In this document: one piece after another, positions 7,968-16,454 of the stretch
Layout: each line of letters starts with the position of its first letter
Position numbering within the stretch: the stretch's first letter is position 1
NCBI GenBank assembly: GCA_903851195.1
Contig: CAINNJ010000001.1
Location: forward strand, 62,001 to 126,000
Direction: 5' to 3'
Length of the DNA stretch: 64,000 nucleotides
Origin: an uncultured Acidobacteriia bacterium
GTDB taxonomy: Bacteria > Acidobacteriota > Terriglobia > Bryobacterales > Bryobacteraceae
The notes under the pieces: model-generated
Database searches by the model: none
Told to the model about the DNA's origin: nothing
What the model saw: the letters and a program-made list of their open reading frames with translations, nothing else
Position numbers and translations under genes: made by a program

Positions 7968-10667
7968 ATGCAATCTTTTGCCGGCCTTTGCGGGCTCGTC
8001 TTTGCCGTGTCTTTGTCATACGCAGCTCTTCCGGAATCGCCCCAGATGCCGTTTTCTTTTGTCGAAAACAGGGGCCAGGCGGCGGCGGCCGTACGGTACA
8101 TCGGAAACGGTCCGCAGTTTCGGGCCTGGTTTCGCGACGATGGTGTTACGTTGCAACAGGGCAGTGCGACCGTGCAGGTGCGGTTTGAAAGGGGCTCGCG
8201 AAATCCGCGGATCGAAGCGGCGTCTCCGTTCGGCGCGGTCACCAACTACATCCTTGGCAACGATCCGGCCAAGTGGAGAACCGGTCTGCGTATGTTCGGG
8301 CTGCTTCGCTACCAGGGAGTTTGGCCAGGGATTGAAGTGCGTTTCCGGGCGGAACAATCGCGCGCGAAGGCGGAGTATTTGGTGGCTCCGGGCGCCTCGG
8401 TCGACGAGATCCGGCTCCGGTTCGACGGCGACCCGCAGATCCAGCCGGATGGCAGCCTCGTCGTGAAAGGTCAGTCCGGCGAGTTCCGGGAAGACAGGCC
8501 GGTCCTGTTCCAGCAGTCGGGTGAGGAAAAAACGCCGGTCGAAGGCGCGTTCCGGAAGTTTCCCGACGGCGCCATCGGCTTCACGGCTGGCGCATATGAC
8601 CGGCACAGGCCCCTTACGGTCGATCCCACTTTGCTGTTCAGCGGCTATTTTGGCGGCTACTCGCAGACCACGATCACGAGCCTGGCGGTGAATTCCTCCT
8701 ATAGTGTGATCGCCGCCGGTTGGACAGTCGGGACGGATTTTTCGACGGCTCGTTCGCTATTTCCGGTCGAAGCGGGCGGTATCGACGGTTTCATTGCCGC
8801 GTTTAGTCCGGCCGGAGGAGCGCTGCTGTATTGCACGTACCTCGGCGGCTCGGGCGACGACCGCGTGTTCGGAGTCGCGGTCGACAGCGCCAACAACACC
8901 TATGTAACGGGCTGGACGCAGTCCGGCAATTTTCCGACGCTGAATCCGTTCCAGAGCAAACTGAAGGGGACACGGGACGCGTTTATCGCCAAGCTGAATG
9001 CTTCCGGAACCGCGCTGATCTACAGCACCTACCTGGGAGGCACGGGGGTCGATTCGGGAAACGCGATCGTGCTCGATTCGGGTAACGCGCCAATCATTGC
9101 GGGAGACACGACATCGAGCGCCCTGCCGGTCACAACCGGCGCATTCCAGGTGAAACCGGGCGGCAACCAGGACGCTTTCGTGGCCAAACTGAACACGGCC
9201 GGAACCGGGCTGGCATTCCTCACCTACTTTGGCGGGAGCGCCGCGGAACACGCCACTTCGGTCAAAACGGACGCCACGAATGCGGTGTATTTTGTCGGCT
9301 CTACCTGGTCGACTAACCTCCCGATCCTGAATGCTGCCCAGCCGTATAACGCCGGCGGACAGGACGGATTCCTCACCAAACTGTCGGCGGACGGAAGGTC
9401 TTTAGGATTCAGCACGTATGTGGGCGGTTCGGGTGGCTGGGCAGGCGCGCCCGAGCAGGTCAACAGCGTTTTTGTGCGGAGCAACGGAACGGCGTGGATC
9501 GGAGGGGTAACCAGTTCCCGAGACTTTCCAATCACCTCGATCACGTCCCAGAGCACGTATGGCGGGGGGCAGACGGACGGGTTCTTCTGCCGCTATCTGG
9601 CAAACGGCGCTTTGGCGCGCTCGTCCTATTTCGGAGGCTCACTCGACGACTCGGTCACGGGAGTCACGACGGACTATTATGGAACCGGCTATATCACGGG
9701 GTACACCACGTCGAATGACCTGCCGGTTCTGAATCCGGTTCAGAGCGCGAACGGGGGGGGCATGGACGCCTTTGTGGCCAAGCTGATCTCCGGCCAGTTG
9801 TACTATTCCACTTATCTTGGCGGCGGGGGAAACGATGCGGCGAACGCGATCGCGATCGATTCCCTGAACAATATCGTGATCGGCGGAACCACCGGTTCGG
9901 GGAATTTCCCGGTAACAGGCGCCCTTGCCACGTCGGGAGGTCCGGTCTCGGGATTCGTGTCCAAACTGGTGGCCAGCTTCCGGCTCGCCGCCGTGAATCC
10001 GCCGAATTTCTACCTCGACGTCTGGCATATTGCCGGGTATAACGGCATCCTGAATACCACTACCTTCGGAGCCTCCGGAGATATACCTGTGTCGGGTGAC
10101 TGGGATGGCTCCGGCGCGAAACGCCTCGGCATCTTTCGCAAGGGAACCTGGATTCTGGATATCAACGGGAACGGCGTCATTGATGCCCCCGACAAAACCG
10201 TGCAGTTCGGCCAGGCAGGTGATCTGCCGGTAGTCGGGGACTGGAACGGAACCGGGAAATTAAAGCTGGGTCTGTTCCGGCAGGGAACTTTTATTTTGGA
10301 TTATAGCGGACATCTGTCCGGTACAGCCACAGGGGAGGCTGACCAGATTGTTGCTTTTGGCTTACCCGGCGACGTACCGGTCTCCAGTGACTGGAACCAG
10401 ACCGGAACGAGCAAGATCGGCGTGTTTCGGAATGGACAATGGATTGTGGACTACGCGGGAACCCACACAGCATCCCAAATTTACAGCTTCGGTCAGGCAG
10501 GCGATATCCCGGTTATCGGAGACTGGGACGGCTCCGGGCTTCAGAAAATCGGAGTTTACCGGCAGGGTGTCTGGATACTCGACTACGGGGGTAACAATTC
10601 CCTGACCGGAGGAGCGCCTCTGTATATTGCCTTTGGAGGCGCTGGCTACATACCCCTCGCTTGGTGA
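7968..10667 (+). CDS. Large secreted SBBP-repeat protein with C-terminal propeller-like repeats (copy 1)
   Basis: The frame is open from 7863, but ATG 7968 has a purine-rich ribosome site (AAAGGAAAAG) and opens directly into a signal peptide (QSFAGLCGLVFAVSLSYA), giving 899 residues. Residues about 25-210 carry the FSFVENRGQ ... RYIGNG segment typical of the N-terminal domain of these proteins. Residues about 220-670 are SBBP-type beta-propeller repeats (LYCTYLGGSGDDRVFGVAVD, IYSTYLGGTG, AFVAKLN). The last about 220 residues hold roughly five repeats of the form GD-PV-GDW-G-G ... LG-FR-G-WILD. There are no catalytic motifs; a surface or extracellular binding role is inferred. A close paralog lies in opposite orientation at 18309-21056. 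Confidence 0.85.
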   Translation: MQSFAGLCGLVFAVSLSYAALPESPQMPFSFVENRGQAAAAVRYIGNGPQFRAWFRDDGVTLQQGSATVQVRFERGSRNPRIEAASPFGAVTNYILGNDPAKWRTGLRMFGLLRYQGVWPGIEVRFRAEQSRAKAEYLVAPGASVDEIRLRFDGDPQIQPDGSLVVKGQSGEFREDRPVLFQQSGEEKTPVEGAFRKFPDGAIGFTAGAYDRHRPLTVDPTLLFSGYFGGYSQTTITSLAVNSSYSVIAAGWTVGTDFSTARSLFPVEAGGIDGFIAAFSPAGGALLYCTYLGGSGDDRVFGVAVDSANNTYVTGWTQSGNFPTLNPFQSKLKGTRDAFIAKLNASGTALIYSTYLGGTGVDSGNAIVLDSGNAPIIAGDTTSSALPVTTGAFQVKPGGNQDAFVAKLNTAGTGLAFLTYFGGSAAEHATSVKTDATNAVYFVGSTWSTNLPILNAAQPYNAGGQDGFLTKLSADGRSLGFSTYVGGSGGWAGAPEQVNSVFVRSNGTAWIGGVTSSRDFPITSITSQSTYGGGQTDGFFCRYLANGALARSSYFGGSLDDSVTGVTTDYYGTGYITGYTTSNDLPVLNPVQSANGGGMDAFVAKLISGQLYYSTYLGGGGNDAANAIAIDSLNNIVIGGTTGSGNFPVTGALATSGGPVSGFVSKLVASFRLAAVNPPNFYLDVWHIAGYNGILNTTTFGASGDIPVSGDWDGSGAKRLGIFRKGTWILDINGNGVIDAPDKTVQFGQAGDLPVVGDWNGTGKLKLGLFRQGTFILDYSGHLSGTATGEADQIVAFGLPGDVPVSSDWNQTGTSKIGVFRNGQWIVDYAGTHTASQIYSFGQAGDIPVIGDWDGSGLQKIGVYRQGVWILDYGGNNSLTGGAPLYIAFGGAGYIPLAW

Positions 10668-10717
10668 AACTCGTTGTTCACGGCAAGGACTGCCTGCAGC
10701 CGAACGGACGAGGCTGT

Positions 10718-10873
10718 TTAGGAACCGCCCTTAATGAATGCGTCGTTGCTTTCGCTGCTGTCAGCACTTTTAGCGGTCCTGCTGATCACCGTATCTTCGA
10801 TCATAGGCACTTGCCAGGGTTTGCGAGCGGCAGAAGTTACGCCAGCGAGGTTTTGATCTGTTTGGTTTGACAT
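10718..10873 (-). CDS. Putative lasso peptide precursor (A gene)
   Basis: A 51-residue peptide on the minus strand. A GAGGAG Shine-Dalgarno sits 11 bases before ATG 10873, which favours this start over an in-frame one 54 bases upstream. The leader holds W20-x-x-P23-x-I25 (KPWQVPMIEDTV), a match to the Y-x-x-P-x-L motif that B1 proteins bind. The C-terminus SADSSESNDAFIKGGS gives a plausible core: Ser36 as residue 1 and Asp44 as residue 9 for a nine-residue ring, with Ala-Phe following as in paeninodin (recalled core pattern ...PDAF...). Thr33 lies at -3 rather than the usual -2, so Lys35-Glu41 (ring of 7) or Ala37-Asp44 (ring of 8) remain possible. The terminal Ser fits the neighbouring HprK-like kinase. 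The gene is divergent from the processing genes. Confidence 0.72.
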   Translation of the reverse strand: MSNQTDQNLAGVTSAARKPWQVPMIEDTVISRTAKSADSSESNDAFIKGGS

Positions 10874-10917
10874 TTCTATTTCAACTCCTCTGTGTTTTTT
10901 GAACCAATCGTGTAGTG

Positions 10918-10946
10918 ATAGTACCATAGTATTTCAGATGTCTCAA
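10918..10946 (-). promoter_or_regulatory. Sigma-70-like promoter of the lasso precursor gene
   Basis: On the minus strand, TTGAGA (10941-10946) and TACTAT (10918-10923) are separated by exactly 17 bases. A start near 10911 would leave a leader of about 38 bases containing the GAGGAG ribosome site. On the plus strand a weaker pair, TTGAAC (10899-10904) and TACCAT (10922-10927), also with 17 bases between, overlaps it and could drive the kinase operon divergently. Confidence 0.5.
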
Positions 10947-11939
10947 TGGCCGCGTTCGGGAACGGGAGATCGGCTGACGGAGAATCAAGCAGATCGTTGT
11001 TGCCCGCGTTTTTCCTATAGAATGGCGGGATTATGCGTTCTGTCCGATCTGGAGTTGACAGGTGCGATTCCATTTCATGGCTCGCCGTCGGAAGATTTTG
11101 TTCGGGTTCGCCAATGCGAGGTACCGGAGCACCTGCCGGCACCGTCCTTACAGGGTCCGAACTGGGAGCTCGATGCCACGAGGCTGCTGCTGCGAGTCCC
11201 AAGCTTAGGCCGTTTCCTGGTGAGTGACGGACGAATGCTGGATGTGGAGCCGGCACCCGATTCCAGTCTCGAAGAGATGCTCCCGTTTGTTCTCGGCAGT
11301 GGTATCGGAGCAATCCTGTACCAGCGCGGGGGGATGGTACTCCACGCGGCTTCCGTTGCGGTCAACGGGCAGGCGTACGCCTTTTGCGGACCGAGCGGCG
11401 CCGGGAAGTCGACATTGGCCGCCGCCCTGTGCGGAGCGGGCTGCGACTTTGTCAGCGATGACGTTCTGGCTGTCTCTCTGGATAGGGATGGTCGGCCCGT
11501 AATCTGGCCGGATGGCCGACAATTGAAATTGTTCAAAACCAGCATTGCCAGCCTCGGACTGGAAGGCGCCCGCGGAAAGGAAGTTCGGTCCGGCCTCGGC
11601 AAACATTACGTGGAGTCACCGGGAGGCTGTGTGTCGGAACCACTGCCGCTCCGCTCCGTGTTTGTGCTGCGCGACGCCCGCCCTCCGTACACGCCCGGCC
11701 TCGAACGATTATCCCCCGTGGATGCGGCGCAGGCACTGACGAATGAGAGCTACCGGCCACGGCTGGCCTCCGCGCTGACTTCCCCCGCGCGCCGCGTTGG
11801 GCTGACCGGCTCAATACTCCGCCATACCTCGGTTTTTTATCTCACACGGACTCGCAACCTCGATCTGCTGGGGGAGACGGCGGCTGGTTTATGCGAAATC
11901 TGGCGGGATGCGCAGGCTGGCCCTCCGCACCCATGCTGA
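10938..11939 (+). CDS. HprK-like kinase of the lasso cluster
   Basis: About 333 residues. The P-loop GPSGAGKST lies at about residues 151-159 and is followed by FVSDDVLAV, the acidic motif typical of HPr kinase/phosphorylase-related enzymes. Members in lasso clusters phosphorylate the side chain of the precursor's C-terminal Ser (established for the paeninodin-type enzymes). The precursor here ends in Ser, supporting that role by inference. Start choice: the family has a Tyr four residues before the conserved Gly-Leu (here YRMAGL), which lies upstream of ATG 11022, so ATG 10938 is preferred; neither has a strong ribosome site. It is the first gene of the plus-strand operon; its stop overlaps the sulfotransferase start by seven bases. 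Confidence 0.82.
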   Translation: MSQWPRSGTGDRLTENQADRCCPRFSYRMAGLCVLSDLELTGAIPFHGSPSEDFVRVRQCEVPEHLPAPSLQGPNWELDATRLLLRVPSLGRFLVSDGRMLDVEPAPDSSLEEMLPFVLGSGIGAILYQRGGMVLHAASVAVNGQAYAFCGPSGAGKSTLAAALCGAGCDFVSDDVLAVSLDRDGRPVIWPDGRQLKLFKTSIASLGLEGARGKEVRSGLGKHYVESPGGCVSEPLPLRSVFVLRDARPPYTPGLERLSPVDAAQALTNESYRPRLASALTSPARRVGLTGSILRHTSVFYLTRTRNLDLLGETAAGLCEIWRDAQAGPPHPC

Positions 11940-12805
11940 TCCTGCCGGCAGGTGTGGTGTGGCTGGCCTCCTACCCCCGATCCGGCAATACCTGGATTCG
12001 CATTCTACTTTCCAATCTTCTGGAAGGAAAAGGTGTACCCGGCGATATCAACAATTTTGCCCTTAAAGGAGAGTCCGCCAACAGCGTTCAGGCGTTCGAA
12101 GAACTGACACTGCTGGATTCAGACCTCTTGAAGACTCGGGAAATTGAGGCTCTCCGTCCCACAGTCCATGATGCGGAGTCGAAACACTCAGGCGAGGCGA
12201 AGCTGCTGAAGACACATGACGCCTATACGTATGTTAAAGGCGGCACACCCCTTCTGGGCCGAGCCGCACGGGCGGCCATTTACCTGGTACGGGATCCGCG
12301 GGATGTGGCAGTCTCGTTTGCAGCCCATTTCGGCATCGGTATCGATGCCGCGATTCGGCGGATGAACGACCAGGACGATACGATCGGCGGTTTTTTGCAG
12401 ACGAGGCAGCGCCTGACGGGTTGGACCGGCCACGTCACCAGCTGGCTCGATCAGTTGGATCTGCCGGTTCATGTGATTCGTTACGAGGATCTTCATGCCG
12501 ACACCTCTGCTGTTTTCGCCGCCGCGCTGGATTTCCTGGGTGCGAACTATACTCGCCATCAACTGGAACAAGCCGTCGTCCACTCCGGTTTTGCGGAGTT
12601 GCGGCGTCAGGAGCGCGAGAATGGATTCTGTGAGAGCCTTCCGGCGGAAACTCTGTTTTTCCGTCGGGGCGAGACAGGCAGCTGGCGCCAGGAGTTAACG
12701 GCGACCCAAATCGGAGTGATTGAAAGCGATCACGCGATCACAATGAAAAGACTCGGCTATCTGCGGGCAGCGGAGATGCCGCAATCGGAAGGATATCAAC
12801 GATGA
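11933..12805 (+). CDS. Sulfotransferase within the lasso cluster
   Basis: A 290-residue PAPS-dependent sulfotransferase-family protein. The 5'-phosphosulfate-binding loop SYPRSGNTW is at residues 13-21 and the 3'-phosphate-binding segment LVRDPRDVAVS around 118-128. ATG 11933 is preferred over ATG 11891 because it puts the PSB loop at the usual distance from the N-terminus and overlaps the kinase stop by only seven bases. The stop overlaps the PqqD-like gene (ATGA). Family members transfer sulfonate from PAPS to hydroxyls or amines. Its place between the kinase and B1 genes suggests it tailors the lasso peptide or a carrier of it; the predicted core has Ser and Lys but no Tyr, so the acceptor is uncertain. 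Confidence 0.85.
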   Translation: MLILPAGVVWLASYPRSGNTWIRILLSNLLEGKGVPGDINNFALKGESANSVQAFEELTLLDSDLLKTREIEALRPTVHDAESKHSGEAKLLKTHDAYTYVKGGTPLLGRAARAAIYLVRDPRDVAVSFAAHFGIGIDAAIRRMNDQDDTIGGFLQTRQRLTGWTGHVTSWLDQLDLPVHVIRYEDLHADTSAVFAAALDFLGANYTRHQLEQAVVHSGFAELRRQERENGFCESLPAETLFFRRGETGSWRQELTATQIGVIESDHAITMKRLGYLRAAEMPQSEGYQR

Positions 12806-13071
12806 GCGAAACGTTTCGGCGTGCCGGCGAGGTCTTCACCGCACCGGTCGACGACATGCTGCTGATGATGAGCGTCGACGCGGGCAAATACTTCGGCCTG
12901 AAAGGGGCCGGACCACGCATCTGGGAACTTCTGGAAAACCCGACGACTATAGATGCCCTGGTGGAGAGACTGACGGCCGAATATGAGGTTTCTCCGGACA
13001 TGTGCGCCGAGCAGGTATCCGCTTTCCTCGGCAGCCTTCGCCAACGAAAACTTCTGGTGGATGCGGGCTAG
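12802..13071 (+). CDS. PqqD-like leader-binding protein (lasso B1)
   Basis: An 89-residue PqqD/RRE-fold protein: FRRAGEVFTAPVDDMLLMM, then SVDAGKYFGLKGAGPRIWELL, then a helical tail (ALVERLTAEYEVSPDMCAEQ). In lasso pathways a discrete B1 protein binds the precursor leader and presents it to the B2 protease. Split B1/B2 is typical outside enterobacterial systems. It overlaps the sulfotransferase stop by four bases and precedes the cyclase by 45 bases. The domain assignment is firm; partner specificity for the W-x-x-P-x-I leader motif is inferred. Confidence 0.88.
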   Translation: MSETFRRAGEVFTAPVDDMLLMMSVDAGKYFGLKGAGPRIWELLENPTTIDALVERLTAEYEVSPDMCAEQVSAFLGSLRQRKLLVDAG

Positions 13072-13116
13072 CCCGCGATCCGGCGACCAGAAGGGCGCGG
13101 GGGAACGGCACGAGCG

Positions 13117-15093
13117 ATGCGCCTGATCTGTGGTTATGTGCGGCTGGACGGGGGGGCCGCGGAAGCAAAAACTCTCGTTTCCATGACGGTCGCGTTGACA
13201 AGACCAGGAACTCCGTGCTGCGTAAGGCAGCGAATCGACGGCCCGGCGGCTTTGGCGGTACTGGACTTCGGGGAGGCTCGGGCCGCGGCCAACCCACCCG
13301 GCGCGACGGCGAATCTGTTCCGCGGCCCCGATGGCACATGGCTGGCGGCGGACCTTCGACTCGACCGCCCGGCCGAATTGGCCGCCGTCCTTGGGCTCCC
13401 CGCTGCAACATCTCCCGAAAGTCTGGCCCTTGCCGCCTGGGAACGCTGGGGAGAAGACCTGCCCGACCGCCTCGACGGCGATTTCGCGATCGCGGCCTGG
13501 CAGGCTGGACCGGGGCGTCTGGTGTGCGCGCGCGATTTCATGGGGGTGAGACCTTTTTGCTACACGCATCTGCCCGGCCGGTTCTTCGCCTTCGCGTCGC
13601 TGCCGCGCGGCCTCCATGCATCCGGTGTTGTCTCCGCGCAACCGAATCCCGTGGCGATCGGGCGGCTGCTGGTGGAGATGCACTTCAAGCGCGAGGCCAC
13701 GGGCTTTGAAAACATTCAGTGGCTGCCCCCGGGCCACACGCTGACTCTCACGACGGCGGGGCTCCGGCTTCATCGGGCCTGGCGGCCAGAGGTCGGCCAG
13801 GTTGGAAGTTGGCGCGGAACCGCGGGGGAAGCGGCGGCGAACTTGCGGACACTGCTGCACGAGGCCGTCTCCTGCCGCCTCCCCGCCCGGGGGCCGGTAG
13901 CCGCGCATCTCAGCGGAGGGCTGGATTCGTCCTGTATCGCCGTCATCGCGGCCCGGCAAATGCGGATGAGAGGCGGGAAACTGCATGCCTACTCGCAACT
14001 GGCGAAATCGCTGCCAGGTGTCGTAATCCGGGACGAAACGGAGTACGTCAAAGCCGTTCTGGAACAGGAACCCGATATCGAATGGTCTCCCGCGTATGCG
14101 ACTTTGGCGGACAATGCCGGGGCGACCGATTCCGATTTACCGATCTTCGGCCCCGTGGGCCAGTCCGACGACCGCATCTGCGAGCAGGTCGCGGCCGCCG
14201 GGTGCGAACTGCTTCTTTCCGGAGCGGGGGGCGACGAGGGCGCGACCTATAACGGAACGGGACTCTATGTCACGGCCCTGCGCGGGGGTCACTGGCAGCA
14301 CGTACACCAGGAACTGCACGCCCGAGCCGTGCGACAGCGCCGCCCATTTCGGCAGGTGGCGGCAACCAGTCTTTTGGGACCTCTGATTCCGGACTGGCTT
14401 CGGGAATTGCGTCAACGCCTGCGGGGCCGGCCCGCGGATTACGACCGGCGGCGCTCTCTCGATTTTCTGACGCCATCCCTGGCCGCAAGCGTCAGACAGT
14501 CGCTCGACCCGGTCAGCAAAGCGGGCAGCCGGCCCGATGACCGCATCAGAATGCTGACCGCGGGCTATCTTGCCGATCGCGGGAATCGTTTGGCGATTCT
14601 CGGAGCGCGACACGGGATTGCGTTCACGTTTCCTTTGCTGGACCGGAGGATTATCGACTTCACGCTGTCGCTGCCGGTCACGACGTTTCTTCACAACGGG
14701 TTTTCCCGGCAGCCGTTTCGGGACAGCATGACAGGGATCCTGCCGGACCTGATCCGCGATCGCGAAACCAAGTTTGTGCCTTTTCCGGATCTGCCGATTC
14801 ACCTTGCCGGGGCCAAGCCAGGACTTCTGAGCGAGATCGACGCGCTGCGCGCCTGCTTGCCCGTGACGGCTTTGTTCGACCTGGACGCCATCGCCACAGC
14901 TCTGCGCGCGGCGCCGGAGGGAGAGGATGCGGTGCTCGTGTCGCAGGCGTTCAACGCGTCCGGATATCCGGCGCGCCCGCGGACCGCCGCCTTCAGGAGA
15001 GCCATGCACGGGCTGCGCGCGCTGGAAGCGGCTCGGCATTTCGCTCGCGGACACGCGGGATCACGCGAAAAACCGGCGCCGGAATTTTCGTGA
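13117..15093 (+). CDS. Asparagine synthetase-like lasso cyclase (C protein)
   Basis: A 658-residue asparagine-synthetase homologue. The N-terminal half is a class II glutamine amidotransferase-like fold (FDGDFAIAAW region, residues about 60-200). The only early Cys is at position 5, not position 2, so glutaminase activity is doubtful, as is usual for lasso cyclases. The C-terminal half has the ATP-pyrophosphatase signature SGGLDSS at 266-272 and LLLSGAGGDEG near 370. Lasso cyclases adenylate the ring Asp/Glu side chain, and the free N-terminus of the core then attacks it. The gene has a purine-rich site (GGGGAACGG) before ATG 13117. Its stop overlaps the GTG of the next gene by four bases. 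It could be taken for AsnB alone, but B1 and B2 on either side decide the role. Confidence 0.9.
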   Translation: MRLICGYVRLDGGAAEAKTLVSMTVALTRPGTPCCVRQRIDGPAALAVLDFGEARAAANPPGATANLFRGPDGTWLAADLRLDRPAELAAVLGLPAATSPESLALAAWERWGEDLPDRLDGDFAIAAWQAGPGRLVCARDFMGVRPFCYTHLPGRFFAFASLPRGLHASGVVSAQPNPVAIGRLLVEMHFKREATGFENIQWLPPGHTLTLTTAGLRLHRAWRPEVGQVGSWRGTAGEAAANLRTLLHEAVSCRLPARGPVAAHLSGGLDSSCIAVIAARQMRMRGGKLHAYSQLAKSLPGVVIRDETEYVKAVLEQEPDIEWSPAYATLADNAGATDSDLPIFGPVGQSDDRICEQVAAAGCELLLSGAGGDEGATYNGTGLYVTALRGGHWQHVHQELHARAVRQRRPFRQVAATSLLGPLIPDWLRELRQRLRGRPADYDRRRSLDFLTPSLAASVRQSLDPVSKAGSRPDDRIRMLTAGYLADRGNRLAILGARHGIAFTFPLLDRRIIDFTLSLPVTTFLHNGFSRQPFRDSMTGILPDLIRDRETKFVPFPDLPIHLAGAKPGLLSEIDALRACLPVTALFDLDAIATALRAAPEGEDAVLVSQAFNASGYPARPRTAAFRRAMHGLRALEAARHFARGHAGSREKPAPEFS

Positions 15094-16454
15094 GGGATCG
15101 GCCAGCGCGGGCGCGGCCACACACCCCGGGTGACCTGTTGCCGCAAACCAAAAGCCCGACACCAGCGGAAGGGATGGCTGAGCCGCGGAAGACGGAAGGC
15201 GCGCGAACGTTCGCCCGGCTCTGGCGCCGCATGCCACTGGATGGCCTCGGCTTCGGCAGCCCGGAGGACGAGAACGCGGCCAATCTGCGGCAGTGGGCAG
15301 CGGAGCGCTTTTGGTTGCGGGCGCCATGGTGGAGCCGTCGGGTTCTGCGTTCGCTTTCCCTTGCCGCGTGGGGCGTCGCGGCAACCGGGCGAACCGTCCG
15401 CTTTTCCCGGGTGAACTCTCTGTCGCTGCCGTCAACCCTGCAACTCCTGGGAGACTGCCTCAGAAGCGGCGCGCAACCAAACGAAGCGCACATCTGGCGG
15501 CATTTCTTTCAGCCACCAGGCTTCCATCCGTTGGCCGGCCGAAGCGCAGGCGCCGTTCTGTCCCGACTCGGAACCAGAACGGAACACTTGCTGCTTGCCG
15601 ACAAACTGGCGACAGCGCGGTTGCTGCGGCAGGCGAAGCTGTCCGTGGCCGAGGAGAAGTTGACGATCCCCGTGGGCGGGTGCGTGGACCCCTCGGCTTC
15701 CGTCTGGTGCGACGCCGGCAAACTTTTTGTCAAACCGCGCCACGGCTCGGCATCCCGGGGATCGATGCCGATCGATGTGATCAGGCGGGGTTCGTACCGA
15801 ATGAACGGCGGCCCTCCCTGCGACACGGCAGTGCTGCAAGGCAGACTCACGGCTCTCGCGAAAGCCGACACGCTGCTGGTTCAGAGCCGCCTTGAAGCGG
15901 GTGAAGAGACGGCCGATCTTGCTTCGGGAGGAGACGCGCCGGTGCTGCGCCTGACGACGGCGCGAGAGCCTGGCGGGGAGCCTTTTCTGCATTCCGGCCT
16001 GCTGGCGATCCGCGTCCCCGGCGAGAATGCTCGCCATTTCATTCGGGGACAGATCTTCGCGCCCGTCGATCCGGAGTCCGGACAGATGAAACCGGGCATC
16101 TGGTTTCTTCGCCCCGGAGAACGCTTTTCGAGACTGCCGTGGAATCGGGTGGCGATCGAGGGCCGATTCCTTCCGGGATACGCTTCAGCCGTGTCCATGG
16201 CAATCCGCGCCATGACGCTGGTGCCCGGACTTGCACTGGTGAACTGGGATCTGATTCTGAGTTCCGAAGGGCCGGTTATTCTGGAGGGGAACACGTGTGG
16301 AGACTGGATTCTGACGAATCTTTCCGCCGCGGACCGCGGGATGACGTGTCCGCTGTTTCCTCTGCTCTGGCGATGGGCTGAAAATTCGGCACTATTGGAA
16401 AAAGGACGCAACCGGCGGGAGAACACAGCCGTGCGCCTCGGTGAAACGCCATGA
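15090..16454 (+). CDS. ATP-grasp domain protein in the lasso cluster
   Basis: A 454-residue protein if GTG 15090 is used (GTGA overlap with the cyclase stop); ATG 15174 with an upstream GGAAGGG is an alternative. Features suggesting an ATP-grasp fold of the sugar-transfer-associated type are: DKLATARLL near 170, KLFVKPRHGSASRG near 215 (probable ATP-binding Lys), and LALVNWDLILSSEGPVILEGN near 395-415, where Asp/Glu/Asn would bind metal. ATP-grasp enzymes form amide or ester bonds via acyl-phosphates. Such an enzyme is not part of the minimal lasso set; its place between cyclase and B2 with overlaps on both sides argues for a role in modifying the peptide. Substrate unknown. Confidence 0.7.
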   Translation: MRDRPARARPHTPGDLLPQTKSPTPAEGMAEPRKTEGARTFARLWRRMPLDGLGFGSPEDENAANLRQWAAERFWLRAPWWSRRVLRSLSLAAWGVAATGRTVRFSRVNSLSLPSTLQLLGDCLRSGAQPNEAHIWRHFFQPPGFHPLAGRSAGAVLSRLGTRTEHLLLADKLATARLLRQAKLSVAEEKLTIPVGGCVDPSASVWCDAGKLFVKPRHGSASRGSMPIDVIRRGSYRMNGGPPCDTAVLQGRLTALAKADTLLVQSRLEAGEETADLASGGDAPVLRLTTAREPGGEPFLHSGLLAIRVPGENARHFIRGQIFAPVDPESGQMKPGIWFLRPGERFSRLPWNRVAIEGRFLPGYASAVSMAIRAMTLVPGLALVNWDLILSSEGPVILEGNTCGDWILTNLSAADRGMTCPLFPLLWRWAENSALLEKGRNRRENTAVRLGETP

